DNA from: Burkholderiales bacterium
GTDB taxonomy: Bacteria > Pseudomonadota > Gammaproteobacteria > Burkholderiales > Burkholderiaceae_C
Length of the DNA: 64,000 bases
NCBI GenBank assembly: GCA_021414305.1
Contig: JAIOOS010000011.1
Coordinates: forward strand, 62,001 to 126,000
Direction: 5' to 3'
The notes below the pieces were generated by a model. The model had not been told where the DNA came from, ran no database searches, and saw only the letters and a list, made by a program, of their open reading frames with translations. The position numbers were made by a program, and so were the translations under genes. Positions 26,544 to 35,658 of this stretch are shown here, one piece after another (the stretch's first letter is position 1; each line of letters starts with the position of its first letter).

Positions 26544-26602
26544 GCCGCCCTAAGGAGGGGCGGCACTCGCCGGTCCAGGGCAGCCCTCTCCCCTGGACCG
26601 GC
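26544..26602. terminator. Two tandem hairpins after the swivel-domain operon
   Basis: A 7-bp stem (GCCGCCC at 26544-26550 with GGGCGGC at 26558-26564) is followed by a perfect 12-bp stem (GCCGGTCCAGGG at 26569-26580 with CCCTGGACCGGC at 26591-26602, 10-nt loop). They lie between the stop of the 136-aa gene and the start of the winged-helix gene. They have no T-run, so a terminator, attenuator or mRNA-stabilising element are all possible. Confidence 0.55.
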
Positions 26603-26649
26603 GTGAGCCACACGACAGCAAATTCCGTCCTACGGACGGATCAAGCTGC

Positions 26650-27060
26650 TCACGACGGCTTGGCGCCCGTGCCCAGCTTTGCATAGACGCGGCCGAGCTT
26701 GCCTTCACACATCAACAGCAGAGGCGTGCCGTCGGGAATGGAATCGGTCCCTTCCAGCTTGAGGGTCATGACGATGGCGATAGCAAAGTTTCGCCCCACG
26801 ATACCCAAGTGAGATTCGGGCGTTCCCGCAAAAGTGATGATGCCGGCCGGTTTCTTGTATAGCAGGGGAGCCACGAACGTCGTCGTGCCGCCGGGTGTGA
26901 CCACCACCGCATTCTTGATTTTCTCCGGATTGGTCATCAACTTGATCATCTCGTTAGGCTGCTTGATGTTCACGGCAACACCTTCGCGCCTCCCCACTGG
27001 CACCACGCCATAGCCTTGGCCAATATACGTATATCCGTCGATTTCAGTCTCAGTCCCCAT
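26650..27060 (-). CDS. Free-standing phosphohistidine swivel domain (PEP-utiliser mobile domain)
   Basis: 136 aa. Its second half follows the mobile domain of PEP synthase/PPDK enzymes: PAGIITFAGTPESHLGIVGR corresponds to the usual GGxTSHAAIVAR with Ser-His retained, and DGTPLLLMCEGKLGRVY matches the closing DGxxVxVDGxxGxVY strand. A separate swivel domain implies that the nucleotide-binding and acceptor sites are on other polypeptides, as in multi-subunit dikinases such as phenylphosphate synthase. The codon use is more AT-rich than that of flanking genes. Confidence 0.75.
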   Translation of the reverse strand: MGTETEIDGYTYIGQGYGVVPVGRREGVAVNIKQPNEMIKLMTNPEKIKNAVVVTPGGTTTFVAPLLYKKPAGIITFAGTPESHLGIVGRNFAIAIVMTLKLEGTDSIPDGTPLLLMCEGKLGRVYAKLGTGAKPS

Positions 27061-27079
27061 TGTGCTTCTCCTATTATTT

Positions 27080-27538
27080 CTATAGTTGCATTTTCGCCAA
27101 ACCGCTCTCTTCTGGCGACAGGAATAGCCAGGGCATAACAGGTTCCTGTGGCGGGTACAGGAATATCACCTCCTTGAGACGCAGCGGAAAGTCATCCTTC
27201 TTAAGCGTCGTCCACTCCCAGTCGTCCCACTTGATCTTCGCCGGCTCCTTTCGAAGCTCGTCGATATCGAGCACCGCCAGCTCCTCGGCCGTATACCAGG
27301 GCGGGTAGTGTCCTTTGTAGTAGTCCACGTAGGCGAGAAACTCATCACCCTTCGACTCTATGCAGACGATGGCGCACTGCCCATAGAAACCGGCATTGGC
27401 CCTGATGAAGTACTTGGTCTCTTTGTTTAGCCAAGCCTCGAACTCGTCCGCCGTCTGAATATCCTGGCTAAGCGTCCACTCTTCGTGAGACCAATCAAAC
27501 CGCTTATCACTTTTTTCCTTGACCTTGATGCCACTCAT
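27080..27538 (-). CDS. Hypothetical acidic 152-aa protein
   Basis: Start chosen at ATG 27538 (AAAGGGAC upstream). The protein is rich in Trp, Tyr and acidic residues (for example FDWSHEEWTLSQDIQTADEF and YYKGHYPPWYTAEELA). It has no signal peptide or membrane helix and no family I know. It sits 44 nt downstream of the 415-aa gene and 19 nt upstream of the swivel-domain gene, so the three are probably subunits of one system. Confidence 0.7.
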   Translation of the reverse strand: MSGIKVKEKSDKRFDWSHEEWTLSQDIQTADEFEAWLNKETKYFIRANAGFYGQCAIVCIESKGDEFLAYVDYYKGHYPPWYTAEELAVLDIDELRKEPAKIKWDDWEWTTLKKDDFPLRLKEVIFLYPPQEPVMPWLFLSPEESGLAKMQL

Positions 27539-27582
27539 TTTTGTCCCTTTCCGTTCAGCCACAGGCGACCTCACTTTCAGCG

Positions 27583-28830
27583 TTAGCGATTTATCTCGTA
27601 TCTGCCAAGCTTGGTGCCTCTGCACCGAAAACCGGGCAGTTGCGGAGGAGGTGCACCCAGTCCGGCCGTCGCAGCCCGTTGAACTTCCCCGGCCTTGGCA
27701 TAACCCTTGAGCAGATATTCCATGCTCCTTAAGTCCATATCCCAGAATCCCATCGAGATGGCTTCGGCCTCGAGGTCGTGCGCGCGGACATAGGGAAGCG
27801 AAGCGGCCACGTAGACCCAGTTGCCTTCCAGGATCTTGTCAAATTTTGGCTTCATCGCAAGATACCGATACATGCGTTCGACGGCCCCTTCGAGTTTCTG
27901 GATGTGAATATCGAGTTCGCTCAGAGGTATCCGCGTCGACTTGCCATTCGGGAAGTCCTCGTCTCTCATGTAAATTGCCACATCCAGAAGGGCTTGATCC
28001 TCATAATCAGGCGGGTCGCAAAACAGCGTGCCAGTGTTGTAGATGGAGAACATCTTCAACTTGCCGCTCTTCCGGTCTCGCATCATCTTTTTCTTGTCGT
28101 AGGTCAGCACCAACGAATAGGAGAACGGCAAATCACCGACAACGAAGGTCCAAGGGAATGCCTTCTCGTTCACAAAGCAGTCTCTTACCAATATCAGCTT
28201 GTCGCCCACTTCGTATGGCCCGGTATCGCCCAAACCGAGCCGGCAGTCATAGTGATCCAGGAAGCCCATGAGCTGGGCCAATGAATTGAACTGGCCCACC
28301 TTGGCTCTCAGCTCCGGATCGTCCAGAGGTTCCACGTCTTTCACCAAGCCCTCGATGACATCTTGGTCCAGCACTTGCAGAACATAGCCTGAGTCCATGA
28401 CCGCTGGCTTGCCTTGTCGCATATAGCCTTCGAACAAGGTTCTCCAGAAGCTATAGATGATCCGCAGGTTGTCGATGTAGTCATTCGGGCCGATGAGGCC
28501 GCTATCGATAAGAAACAATCTGCCGAAGAGGGCAATCCCGCAGCCCCACTGGATGTTGCACGGGGTAATGGTCTTAATACCAAACTCCCGATGGCCCGAG
28601 CTGCAGATTGCCCGAATTCCTTCCATACCGACCTTTTCCCCAAGCCAGAGATAAAGCCACGGATGCTGCAGAAATGTCGTCTGGAAAGACAGCATCTCAT
28701 ATTCCGCTCGCGGAATAAGAGGATTCTCGCCTTCCGTGCCTCTCCTCGCCAACAGGTCTGCCACGTACCAGGAATTGTGTTTCGCCCACTTGACAGTTTC
28801 TTCGAGGGGCATCAATTCAAGTTTTTTCAT
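27583..28830 (-). CDS. Hypothetical 415-aa protein, first gene of the swivel-domain operon
   Basis: Start chosen at ATG 28830 with AAAGGAGA upstream; the frame is open to 28926. It is a soluble protein with many aromatic and charged residues and several conserved-looking Cys/Trp segments (TPCNIQWGCGIALFG, DCRLGLGDTGPYEVG, RDCFVNEKAFPWTFVVGD). No ATP-grasp, Rossmann or P-loop motif is visible. Codon use is AT-richer than the surrounding island. I do not recognise it. Operon context makes it the best candidate for the substrate-binding or catalytic subunit working with the swivel domain. Confidence 0.75.
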   Translation of the reverse strand: MKKLELMPLEETVKWAKHNSWYVADLLARRGTEGENPLIPRAEYEMLSFQTTFLQHPWLYLWLGEKVGMEGIRAICSSGHREFGIKTITPCNIQWGCGIALFGRLFLIDSGLIGPNDYIDNLRIIYSFWRTLFEGYMRQGKPAVMDSGYVLQVLDQDVIEGLVKDVEPLDDPELRAKVGQFNSLAQLMGFLDHYDCRLGLGDTGPYEVGDKLILVRDCFVNEKAFPWTFVVGDLPFSYSLVLTYDKKKMMRDRKSGKLKMFSIYNTGTLFCDPPDYEDQALLDVAIYMRDEDFPNGKSTRIPLSELDIHIQKLEGAVERMYRYLAMKPKFDKILEGNWVYVAASLPYVRAHDLEAEAISMGFWDMDLRSMEYLLKGYAKAGEVQRAATAGLGAPPPQLPGFRCRGTKLGRYEINR

Positions 28831-29594
28831 TTCAGAAATGTCTCCTTTAGAAAATAGCCAATTCCACTCAGACGAATTCGCCTGGCGCCGCGGCGATCCG
28901 CAATTTCTGTAAACTTTTACCTTCAAGCAAACGCGCCTGCAACTGCCGCTACTAGGCCCTTTTCATCGGGCGCCCTCCATTTCCGTTGCGGCTCTCCCTG
29001 GAGGGCACAGACTTGTACGAGCCGCACGAAGACTGGGCGATTCCCTGAAGAGATCCGGCAGCGAAGTCGTCGCTGGTTTTCGTACCCGCGTCGACAACGA
29101 ACTCTGATTCGGATTCGGCTGAAGTCTCCCCACGACACGGGGCCTCGTCTATGTCCTACATCGCTAGAAATCAATGAAAGATTTGTCCGTGCTCGCACAT
29201 GTCCGGTCTGCGTTCACAGTTGTCCGGCGAGGGGGAACTACGATGCGATCGAGCGACCATTGCGCGTATCCCGTCGCGCCGCAGTGTCGGACGTGTGTGC
29301 AGCGGTCGGTCCAAGCGGGGCAGGCATCCAGCCGGCGGCAATGCGGGTTTGACGGCGACGCACATAGGGCTTGGGACCGAAGGCCGGTGTCGACCCCATC
29401 CCGGCAATTTGCGCAGCCCAATCCGCTGTTCGGTCGTTGCCGCCAGCCAGGCAGAGCCGGCAAGCGTGGTCACGCAGCCCCGGAGCCTCGTTCAGCGCTC
29501 GGCCCGCCTGCGCGCGATTGCGGGATCTTCGCTGAGCGAGAGGGTACGAGAACTTTCGATTCACCCCAGCTCTATCGAAGCGGATCCTCCATCG
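28831..29594. other. Long intergenic stretch
   Basis: About 760 nt between the swivel-domain operon and the second GAF/PucR regulator. ORFs crossing it lack motifs. It should contain the promoter of the 415-aa gene, since AAAGGAGA and the ATG lie at its low end. No RNA or repeat was found. Confidence 0.35.
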
Positions 29595-31808
29595 CTACGC
29601 ACGTTGGCTTGCGAGAAGGCGATAGACGTACAAGGACAGGTCTGCCACCAGGCGATCGTCATGTGTCGACAGGTCCAAGCCGGTCAATTCGGAGACTTTC
29701 CCGAGCCGGTAGCTGATGGTCTTGCGATGGACACCCAACCGCTGCGCCGCGGCCTCCAGCGAACAGTTGGTGTCGAAGAATGCGCGCAGTGTTTCGAGCA
29801 ACACGTCGCGCTGCTTCTCGTTTTCTCGAAGAAGGTCACCGAAGTTGAGCTCGAGGAATCGCTGCATCCCCGATTCGTGCCGCAAACTGAGCAGCATGCC
29901 GACAACTCCCGCGCGGTCATAGACGACGGCGCCGCTACGCCCCAATTGACGAACAACGTCCAGGGCAATCAGCGACTCGCGAAAGGCGACGGTAAGCCCG
30001 CGAGCCTCTGCGCAGCGGCTGCTGCCGCCCACCAGAACGAGGCGGCCAGAAAGTTCCTGTGTAAGCATTTGCGCCAGGCGATCTGCCCATCGCTCGGCAT
30101 CGTCGAGAGGCTCGTCCGAGCAGATGATCGCCACGGACAAACCACGCAGTGCAATCGCCCGGATGCGTTCCGCCGAGCCTCGCCTGGCGTCGCCGATGGC
30201 TTGAACAACCTGATGGCGGACCTCGGACATGGAGCGCTCGCTTCCGCTGACACGGCAAGGACCCAGCTCGCAAAGGAAGAGCCGCAAGGAGCCCGCGAGG
30301 TCGACCTTGCTTTCCGCGGCGCGATCGATTGCGGCAGCCCGCGCTGCCTCATCGCCTTGGACGACATCCCACACCAACGCGTCGATTGTCTCGGCACGCG
30401 CCCGACTCGCGGCGCGTTGCTCTAGGTGGTACAGGGCGGCAACCATCGCAACCTGCGCGACCGCCAACTGAGTCAGGTCAAAACCTCTGCGATCCTCGCG
30501 TCCTATAACCCATCCTATCGGTTCACCCTCGATCAGCAGCGGTTGTGCCAGCCAAAGCCCGCCGTGTTCACCGAGGTCCAGCCGATCGGCAGATGCCGCG
30601 TTTCGAGGAGAGCCGACGGCACCAAGCGCTGACGCGATTGCGGAAAGGACAGAGCTTGCATCGCCGGAGCCACCCCAGGCGCGCACGTAGAGATCTAGAT
30701 CAAGAATCGCGACATCGGATTCGAGGAAACTGCTCGCGCCCGCGACGATCGCTGGCAATCCGCCGCCCTGCAGCAACATCTGGAGCAGGCTTTGGGTCAG
30801 GCCAGACAAGCTCCTGACGGCGTCGTAACGCCGATTCAGGGCCTCGTTAGCCAGCGCCAGATCGTCGACCATGCTGCGTTGCGCAGCGTAAAGACTTGCG
30901 TTCTCGATCGCCATCGAGGTCAGGTTCGCCAGGGCGACCAACCGACTGGTGTCCATCGCGGTAAAGGTCGAGGGCCGCCGTCGCCAGACCTCGATCACGC
31001 CGATCACGTCATCCCGGCCTAGCAGGGGCGCGGCAAGGGCCGATCGGACCATCTCCACCTGCGCGAGGTGAAAGAAGTCGCGGCTGATTGACCCGCTCTC
31101 GAGATAGTCTTCAACAGAGACGGGTTCACGTTTCTCTAGCGCTCGTCCCGCAAGGCCCTGCCCCGGCTTCATGCGCAACGAGGCGGTCTCGGCCGCATGA
31201 TTTCCCACGCAGCGGCGCATGACGACTTCCTCGCCCTGTCGCAGCATGACGCCGCAAATATCCGAGTCCAGCAATCGCTTCGCCTCCTGCGTGATATTCA
31301 AGAGGATCTCGCCAAGGTCGTGGCTCTTCAGGATCCGCGTCGCGACGCGCTGCAGCGACTGCAGCCCATCGAGGTTCTGGATCGCTATTCGCTGGAGTTC
31401 GCAGTTCTGCAGTGCGAGGGCCACGCATTGACGCAGAGTGTCTAGCTGGTCCGGCGGTTCGGTGTCCTCAGCGATCCCTTCGACCACAGCGCAAATCGCA
31501 CCGATCGAGATCGGGACGAACACCATCGGACCGTGAACCCGAACGCGATCCCATACGAGTGATTCCTGCGGCAAGGCGATCGCGGACCGGTCATGCGCGC
31601 CGTCCAATGCCGCCCATTCGCGCCATGCGCCGCCTGAGCGCAGCAACACGCGACTTGAAGTGCCGGCAACGACCCGTGCAAAGGCACGCTCCGCCTCCGC
31701 GAACACGAGTTCGTATTGAGCGCGCGACGCAGCTGTAACGATTGCTGCCAGCGCGGCCGACAGCTCGGAATGCGGCACCACGGGATCGAAATGACGAAGG
31801 GCGACCAT
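29595..31808 (-). CDS. GAF-domain / PucR-type transcriptional regulator (second copy)
   Basis: 737 aa with the same architecture as the protein at 1255-3591. The N-terminal region is variable. The GAF domain spans about residues 150-310 (CGVMLRQGEEVVMRRCVGNH, VRSALAAPLLGRDDVIGVIE). The C-terminal PucR helix-turn-helix reads AAQRLGVHRKTISYRLGKV. It begins 34 nt after the alcohol dehydrogenase stop on the same strand, so it is probably the last gene of the microcompartment operon and controls it. Confidence 0.88.
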   Translation of the reverse strand: MVALRHFDPVVPHSELSAALAAIVTAASRAQYELVFAEAERAFARVVAGTSSRVLLRSGGAWREWAALDGAHDRSAIALPQESLVWDRVRVHGPMVFVPISIGAICAVVEGIAEDTEPPDQLDTLRQCVALALQNCELQRIAIQNLDGLQSLQRVATRILKSHDLGEILLNITQEAKRLLDSDICGVMLRQGEEVVMRRCVGNHAAETASLRMKPGQGLAGRALEKREPVSVEDYLESGSISRDFFHLAQVEMVRSALAAPLLGRDDVIGVIEVWRRRPSTFTAMDTSRLVALANLTSMAIENASLYAAQRSMVDDLALANEALNRRYDAVRSLSGLTQSLLQMLLQGGGLPAIVAGASSFLESDVAILDLDLYVRAWGGSGDASSVLSAIASALGAVGSPRNAASADRLDLGEHGGLWLAQPLLIEGEPIGWVIGREDRRGFDLTQLAVAQVAMVAALYHLEQRAASRARAETIDALVWDVVQGDEAARAAAIDRAAESKVDLAGSLRLFLCELGPCRVSGSERSMSEVRHQVVQAIGDARRGSAERIRAIALRGLSVAIICSDEPLDDAERWADRLAQMLTQELSGRLVLVGGSSRCAEARGLTVAFRESLIALDVVRQLGRSGAVVYDRAGVVGMLLSLRHESGMQRFLELNFGDLLRENEKQRDVLLETLRAFFDTNCSLEAAAQRLGVHRKTISYRLGKVSELTGLDLSTHDDRLVADLSLYVYRLLASQRA

Positions 31809-31842
31809 CAGAGAGACCCATGCAGTTCGCCAAGGCCAAGAG

Positions 31843-32886
31843 TCATCGGTGGAGAGAGACTACCGCTTTGAGGTGCTGCTGAGTGCGCAGTTGCTTATAC
31901 AGATCCGGCACGTCACTCAACTTCCCTCGCGCATCGATAACCACCGTCGGGTCGAGTGCCCCTCCGGCGACAAGGCGCAACAGGCGCTGTCGCAGGCGGA
32001 TCGCATCACCGATCGCAAAGCCGACAGTCAGCTCGTCCCGAAAAGCCCGTGCGAGTGGGAAGGCCCACCGTTCCGCCAGGTGCGTCCCGACGGAGACAAT
32101 CCGGCCGACCGGGCTGGCCAGCTTCATCGCAAGATCCATCGGGCCGTTGCCGCCGACGGCCTCTAGCACGACGCTGGCGCCGCTCCCACCGGTTACGCGA
32201 GAAACAAGCGACGCGGCGTCGTCGGGATGGGCGTCGAGGGATCCATGGGCGAGCGCAAATGCTCGGCGAGTCGCGTTCGGCTCGACGACGACGACGACAC
32301 CGGCACCGACTGCTTGCGCGGAGAGTGCCGCGAGTTGGCCCACAGCTCCGCCTCCGATGACCACAACGTCATCCCCGGGCTCGACGCGAGCACGCTCAAC
32401 TGCGATCCAGCCGGTTGCAAGGTTGTCGCCCATCAAGAGCGCGGCCTCTTCCGAACAACCTTGTGGCAGCCGCCCGAGGGTAGTGTCCGCATGCGGTACC
32501 CGAACGAACTCAGCCTGCGCTCCGGCCAAAGCCGGTCCGAACGACGTGCCGGTGCCGAAGAACGCGCGCTCGATGCAATGCCAGTGACTGCCGCGATCAC
32601 ACCAGCCGCAATGCCCGCAGGCGGCGAAATCGGACGACATTACCTTGTCGCCCCGGCGGACGCCGCGCACCTCTCTGCCGACCTCCACTATTTCACCTAC
32701 AAACTCGTGACCGACGACCATGCCCGGCTCGATTCCGGGGAATTCCCCACCAACCACATGCAGATCGGTGCCGCAGATCCCTGCCAGCGACACCTTCACG
32801 ATGGCGTCCGTTGACTCGATCAGCGAAGGAATCGGCACCTCGGCCAGGGCGACCTCACCCGGCCTCGTGTAGATCACTGCTCGCAT
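31843..32886 (-). CDS. Zinc-dependent medium-chain alcohol dehydrogenase
   Basis: 347 aa from ATG 32886; upstream codons to 33003 are probably untranslated. Features are catalytic-zinc residues (GICGTDLHVVGGEFPG and GHEFVGEIVEVG), a four-Cys structural zinc site (CGHCGWCDRGSHWHC) and the coenzyme fold VVVIGGGAVGQLAAL. In microcompartment loci such enzymes reduce the aldehyde and recycle NADH inside the shell. A polyol or secondary-alcohol substrate is equally possible. Confidence 0.9.
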   Translation of the reverse strand: MRAVIYTRPGEVALAEVPIPSLIESTDAIVKVSLAGICGTDLHVVGGEFPGIEPGMVVGHEFVGEIVEVGREVRGVRRGDKVMSSDFAACGHCGWCDRGSHWHCIERAFFGTGTSFGPALAGAQAEFVRVPHADTTLGRLPQGCSEEAALLMGDNLATGWIAVERARVEPGDDVVVIGGGAVGQLAALSAQAVGAGVVVVVEPNATRRAFALAHGSLDAHPDDAASLVSRVTGGSGASVVLEAVGGNGPMDLAMKLASPVGRIVSVGTHLAERWAFPLARAFRDELTVGFAIGDAIRLRQRLLRLVAGGALDPTVVIDARGKLSDVPDLYKQLRTQQHLKAVVSLHR

Positions 32887-32926
32887 GGCCTGGCGATCGG
32901 GCTCGGCTGGATTTCCGTGGGCTCGG

Positions 32927-34198
32927 CTATCGAACCGTGCCCAGTTCGTCGATGCGTGCCGCGATACGCGCGGCAGCGTCGTGCAGCGCGACCTGCTCGT
33001 CACTGCGCAGTGGAAGGTTGACGATCTCCTTCACGCCGTGCCGGCCAAGACGGACTGGCAGCCCGACGCGGGCATCCCGGAGTCCATAGGCCGCCCGAGT
33101 TCGAACACACACCGGCAGCACCTCCCCTCTGTCGGCGACCATCGCACGGACCATCGTCACTACCGATTCGGCCGGAGAAAAGTACGCGCTGCCCTTCTGA
33201 AGCAACTTCACGACCTCACCACCCGACTCGCGGGTTCGCTCGACGATGCCCTGCAGCGTTTCCCTGTCCAGCACCGACTCGATCGGCTTGTCGCCGACGA
33301 AGGCCTGACTCAACGGGATCACCATCTCTGGGCCGTGGCTGCCAAGCGCGAGGGCACGAACCTCCCGCGGCTTCGCCCGGCCCGTCAGTCCCACCAGAGA
33401 ACAGAACCGTGCGGAGTCGAGAACGCCAGCCATGCCGATGACTCGCTCGTCCGAAAATCCCGTGTACCTTGCGGCAAGGTGCGTCATCTCCTCGAGCGGA
33501 TTGGTCACGACTACCACCGTTGCTTCCGGCGCGTGAATTCGGATCGCCCTGCATGTCGTTTCGAGGATCGCCGCGTTCACAACGGTAAGATCGGTTCGGT
33601 TCATCCCAGGCTGGCGGGGCCTTCCGGCCGTGATCACGATGTACTCGGCCCCACCAAGGGCTGCCGGATCGTCACTGCCCTCGATCGTCGTGGAGAAACC
33701 GTACAGGCCTGCGCCATGCCACATGTCCAGTGCCAGCCCCGCGGCCAAGCCCGGCACCACGTCAATCAGCGCCACGCTGGCGAAAAGGTCGCTCTCAGCC
33801 AACCGCATCGCGGTCATTGCGCCGACGTGACCGGCCCCGATCACTGCCGCCTTAGGCCGGTGACCCGCCGCTTCCCTGTTTGCTGCCGCACCCGGTTCCG
33901 TGGCGTGGCGTCGATACAGCGCGCCCGAGGGCGGCAGAACGAAGCGTAACCCGCCGCTCACAGCAGACGCATCGCGGGCCTGCACCGGCGCCACCCGCAC
34001 CTCGGCAGTGGGAACGCTCCGCGCCACGGCCAGCGACGTGGCCGCGGAGCCGGCACCTGGGGGTGCCGAATCAGAATAGACAAGCTCGACCCCGAGTTCC
34101 TTCGCGCGATCCCTCGCCAGGGGTGTCAATCGGTCCCCTTTGCCAAGCACGAGGCGCGGGCCAGCACCCTCTACGTCGCTTGCCGTGAACATCTTCAT
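32927..34198 (-). CDS. Malate/lactate-dehydrogenase-like enzyme fused to a BMC-associated N-terminal domain
   Basis: 423 aa. Residues 1-45 (MFTASDVEGAGPRLVLGKGD then LTPLARDRAKELGVELV) resemble the short domain at the start of EutQ-like and other microcompartment proteins. A low-complexity linker runs to about 115. The rest is an LDH/MDH catalytic unit: AAVIGAGHVGAMTAMRL, the substrate loop GRPRQPGMNRTDL (Arg and PGM as in malate dehydrogenases), VVVTNPLEEM and the catalytic His in ALGSHGPEM. It overlaps BMC-T as ATGA. A malate-type dehydrogenase inside a shell locus is unusual. Targeting by the N-terminal domain is inferred. Confidence 0.87.
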   Translation of the reverse strand: MKMFTASDVEGAGPRLVLGKGDRLTPLARDRAKELGVELVYSDSAPPGAGSAATSLAVARSVPTAEVRVAPVQARDASAVSGGLRFVLPPSGALYRRHATEPGAAANREAAGHRPKAAVIGAGHVGAMTAMRLAESDLFASVALIDVVPGLAAGLALDMWHGAGLYGFSTTIEGSDDPAALGGAEYIVITAGRPRQPGMNRTDLTVVNAAILETTCRAIRIHAPEATVVVVTNPLEEMTHLAARYTGFSDERVIGMAGVLDSARFCSLVGLTGRAKPREVRALALGSHGPEMVIPLSQAFVGDKPIESVLDRETLQGIVERTRESGGEVVKLLQKGSAYFSPAESVVTMVRAMVADRGEVLPVCVRTRAAYGLRDARVGLPVRLGRHGVKEIVNLPLRSDEQVALHDAAARIAARIDELGTVR

Positions 34199-34812
34199 TC
34201 GCGACCCGCCATCTCGTCCAGCACCTTCGTGCAGGCGCCGGCCGCCGCCTGCACATCACTTTCCGTACCGGAGATGAAGAGGCGCCCGAAGCGGCCCAGC
34301 GCTCGAACCTCGACGATGCTGATCTCCGCCGCCTTCTCGGCCTCGTTCGCGGCCAAGGTCACGTAGGCGGCTGGCGAGACCTCGAGGACGTACAGGCTAC
34401 GTCCCGCGATCAGCAAGTTACCCTTGCGCCACTTGTTGATCAGCTGTGCCTGATAGGGATTGACGTTGGTGACGAACATCGCCGAGGCAACCTTCGGCTT
34501 GACCCGGTCGGTTTCCTTGAGCTGCAAGTGCTCGAGGACCGCCTGGCCTGCGGCGAACACTTCCGCCTGCGACCGCGAATGGATCTCAAGCAGCCCAAAT
34601 TCACGTTCGACCACCTGAAGCGCCGGCCTTACGTCGGCGGCCTTCAGCGCGATGTCGGCACAACGGAAGATCTCGTTGCCTGGCGCCACCTCGATGTACA
34701 GCTCGGACATGCCGGCGACCGGCACGTCCCCCTGGCATGTTGCAGCCACATGCGCCGCCGCCTGTGGCTGCATGCGGTCGATGAAGGCGTAGGTTCGAAG
34801 TTGGAGGGTCAT
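34195..34812 (-). CDS. Microcompartment shell protein, tandem-domain trimer type (BMC-T)
   Basis: 205 aa. Two BMC folds run in series (about residues 1-100 and 105-200). The second is clear, with KVASAMFVTNVNPYQAQLIN, GNLLIAGRSLYVLEVSPAAY and VEVRALGRFGRLFISGTESD. BMC-T proteins form pseudohexameric trimers, often with gated pores for larger metabolites or cofactors. Its start abuts the EutJ-like stop and its end overlaps the dehydrogenase start. Confidence 0.85.
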   Translation of the reverse strand: MTLQLRTYAFIDRMQPQAAAHVAATCQGDVPVAGMSELYIEVAPGNEIFRCADIALKAADVRPALQVVEREFGLLEIHSRSQAEVFAAGQAVLEHLQLKETDRVKPKVASAMFVTNVNPYQAQLINKWRKGNLLIAGRSLYVLEVSPAAYVTLAANEAEKAAEISIVEVRALGRFGRLFISGTESDVQAAAGACTKVLDEMAGRE

Positions 34813-35658
34813 TCAGCTCACCGCTATTCCAAAGGGCGTGATCAGATCAGCGTGCAGATAGCTCTTAACCTGCCAGCCGAGGTAACGCTCGATGACGGCG
34901 TCGGCCCCCGGAATCTGCAACGCGCCGCCCGCGAGGTGGACCATTCCTGGGCAGACGTTGGCGCATTGAAGCCCTATCGAGGCGGCGACCCGCTCGATGC
35001 CGGGGCGCAGCACCGACAACAGTTCGGCGCCCTGCTCGCGCTTGCGAACCTCAGCCTCTTCAACCGGAATCCGCAGCGCGCCGGCGAGGATCAGGTCGAG
35101 ATGGTGACCACCCCCCGCGCGGTCGCTGAGCGAACGCAGCTCGCCGTTTGTGAATACACCCACACCGGTCGAGCCACCGCCGACGTCAATGACCGCGCCA
35201 TCTCGCACCGCCAGGAGCGCATTGGCTGCGCTGACTTCGTCCACAAGCTTGCGGCAGTCGATGCCTGCCTGTTGGAGTACGTGCGCGCAGGCTCGACAGT
35301 CGCTCAGCGGGACTGCAGGCGGGTGAGCCGTCGCCGCTTCACCGATAGTGTGTCGGAGCGCCGATTCGGCGGTGCGTTTGAGCTGCGCTACCGCCCGCAC
35401 CGCCCCTTGAAAGTCCACGACGACGCCGTCACGGACGACGCTCGCGCGTATGAAGTTCCAGTACACCGGCGTGCCCAGGTCGTCAACTGCAGTCAACACG
35501 ATCGTCGCGGTCCCAAGGTCGATTCCGAACCTCAATCCGTCCTCTCGATACTCGGCGGCCTGACGCAGGCGGCTCGCCGCAAGCACGAGGAACGCCTCGA
35601 TCTGCGGGATTGCATCGGTCTCGGCGGCAGGCTGACCGAGTAGTGCGGACCTGGACAC
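34813..35658 (-). CDS. EutJ-like Hsp70/actin-fold protein of microcompartment loci
   Basis: About 281 aa from GTG 35658, which overlaps the aldehyde dehydrogenase stop (TAGTG). The ATPase-fold motifs are FGIDLGTATIVLTAVDD, the phosphate-2 motif AVIDVGGGSTGVGVF and an adenosine-like motif VHLAGGALQIPG. EutJ is a putative chaperone in ethanolamine loci, with activity untested in most systems. It probably assists assembly or reactivation of the encapsulated enzymes. Confidence 0.85.
   Translation of the reverse strand: MSRSALLGQPAAETDAIPQIEAFLVLAASRLRQAAEYREDGLRFGIDLGTATIVLTAVDDLGTPVYWNFIRASVVRDGVVVDFQGAVRAVAQLKRTAESALRHTIGEAATAHPPAVPLSDCRACAHVLQQAGIDCRKLVDEVSAANALLAVRDGAVIDVGGGSTGVGVFTNGELRSLSDRAGGGHHLDLILAGALRIPVEEAEVRKREQGAELLSVLRPGIERVAASIGLQCANVCPGMVHLAGGALQIPGADAVIERYLGWQVKSYLHADLITPFGIAVS

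Noticed and set aside
29199..30425. 408-aa frame antisense to the second regulator
   Set aside because: The GAF/PucR protein on the other strand accounts for this sequence fully.
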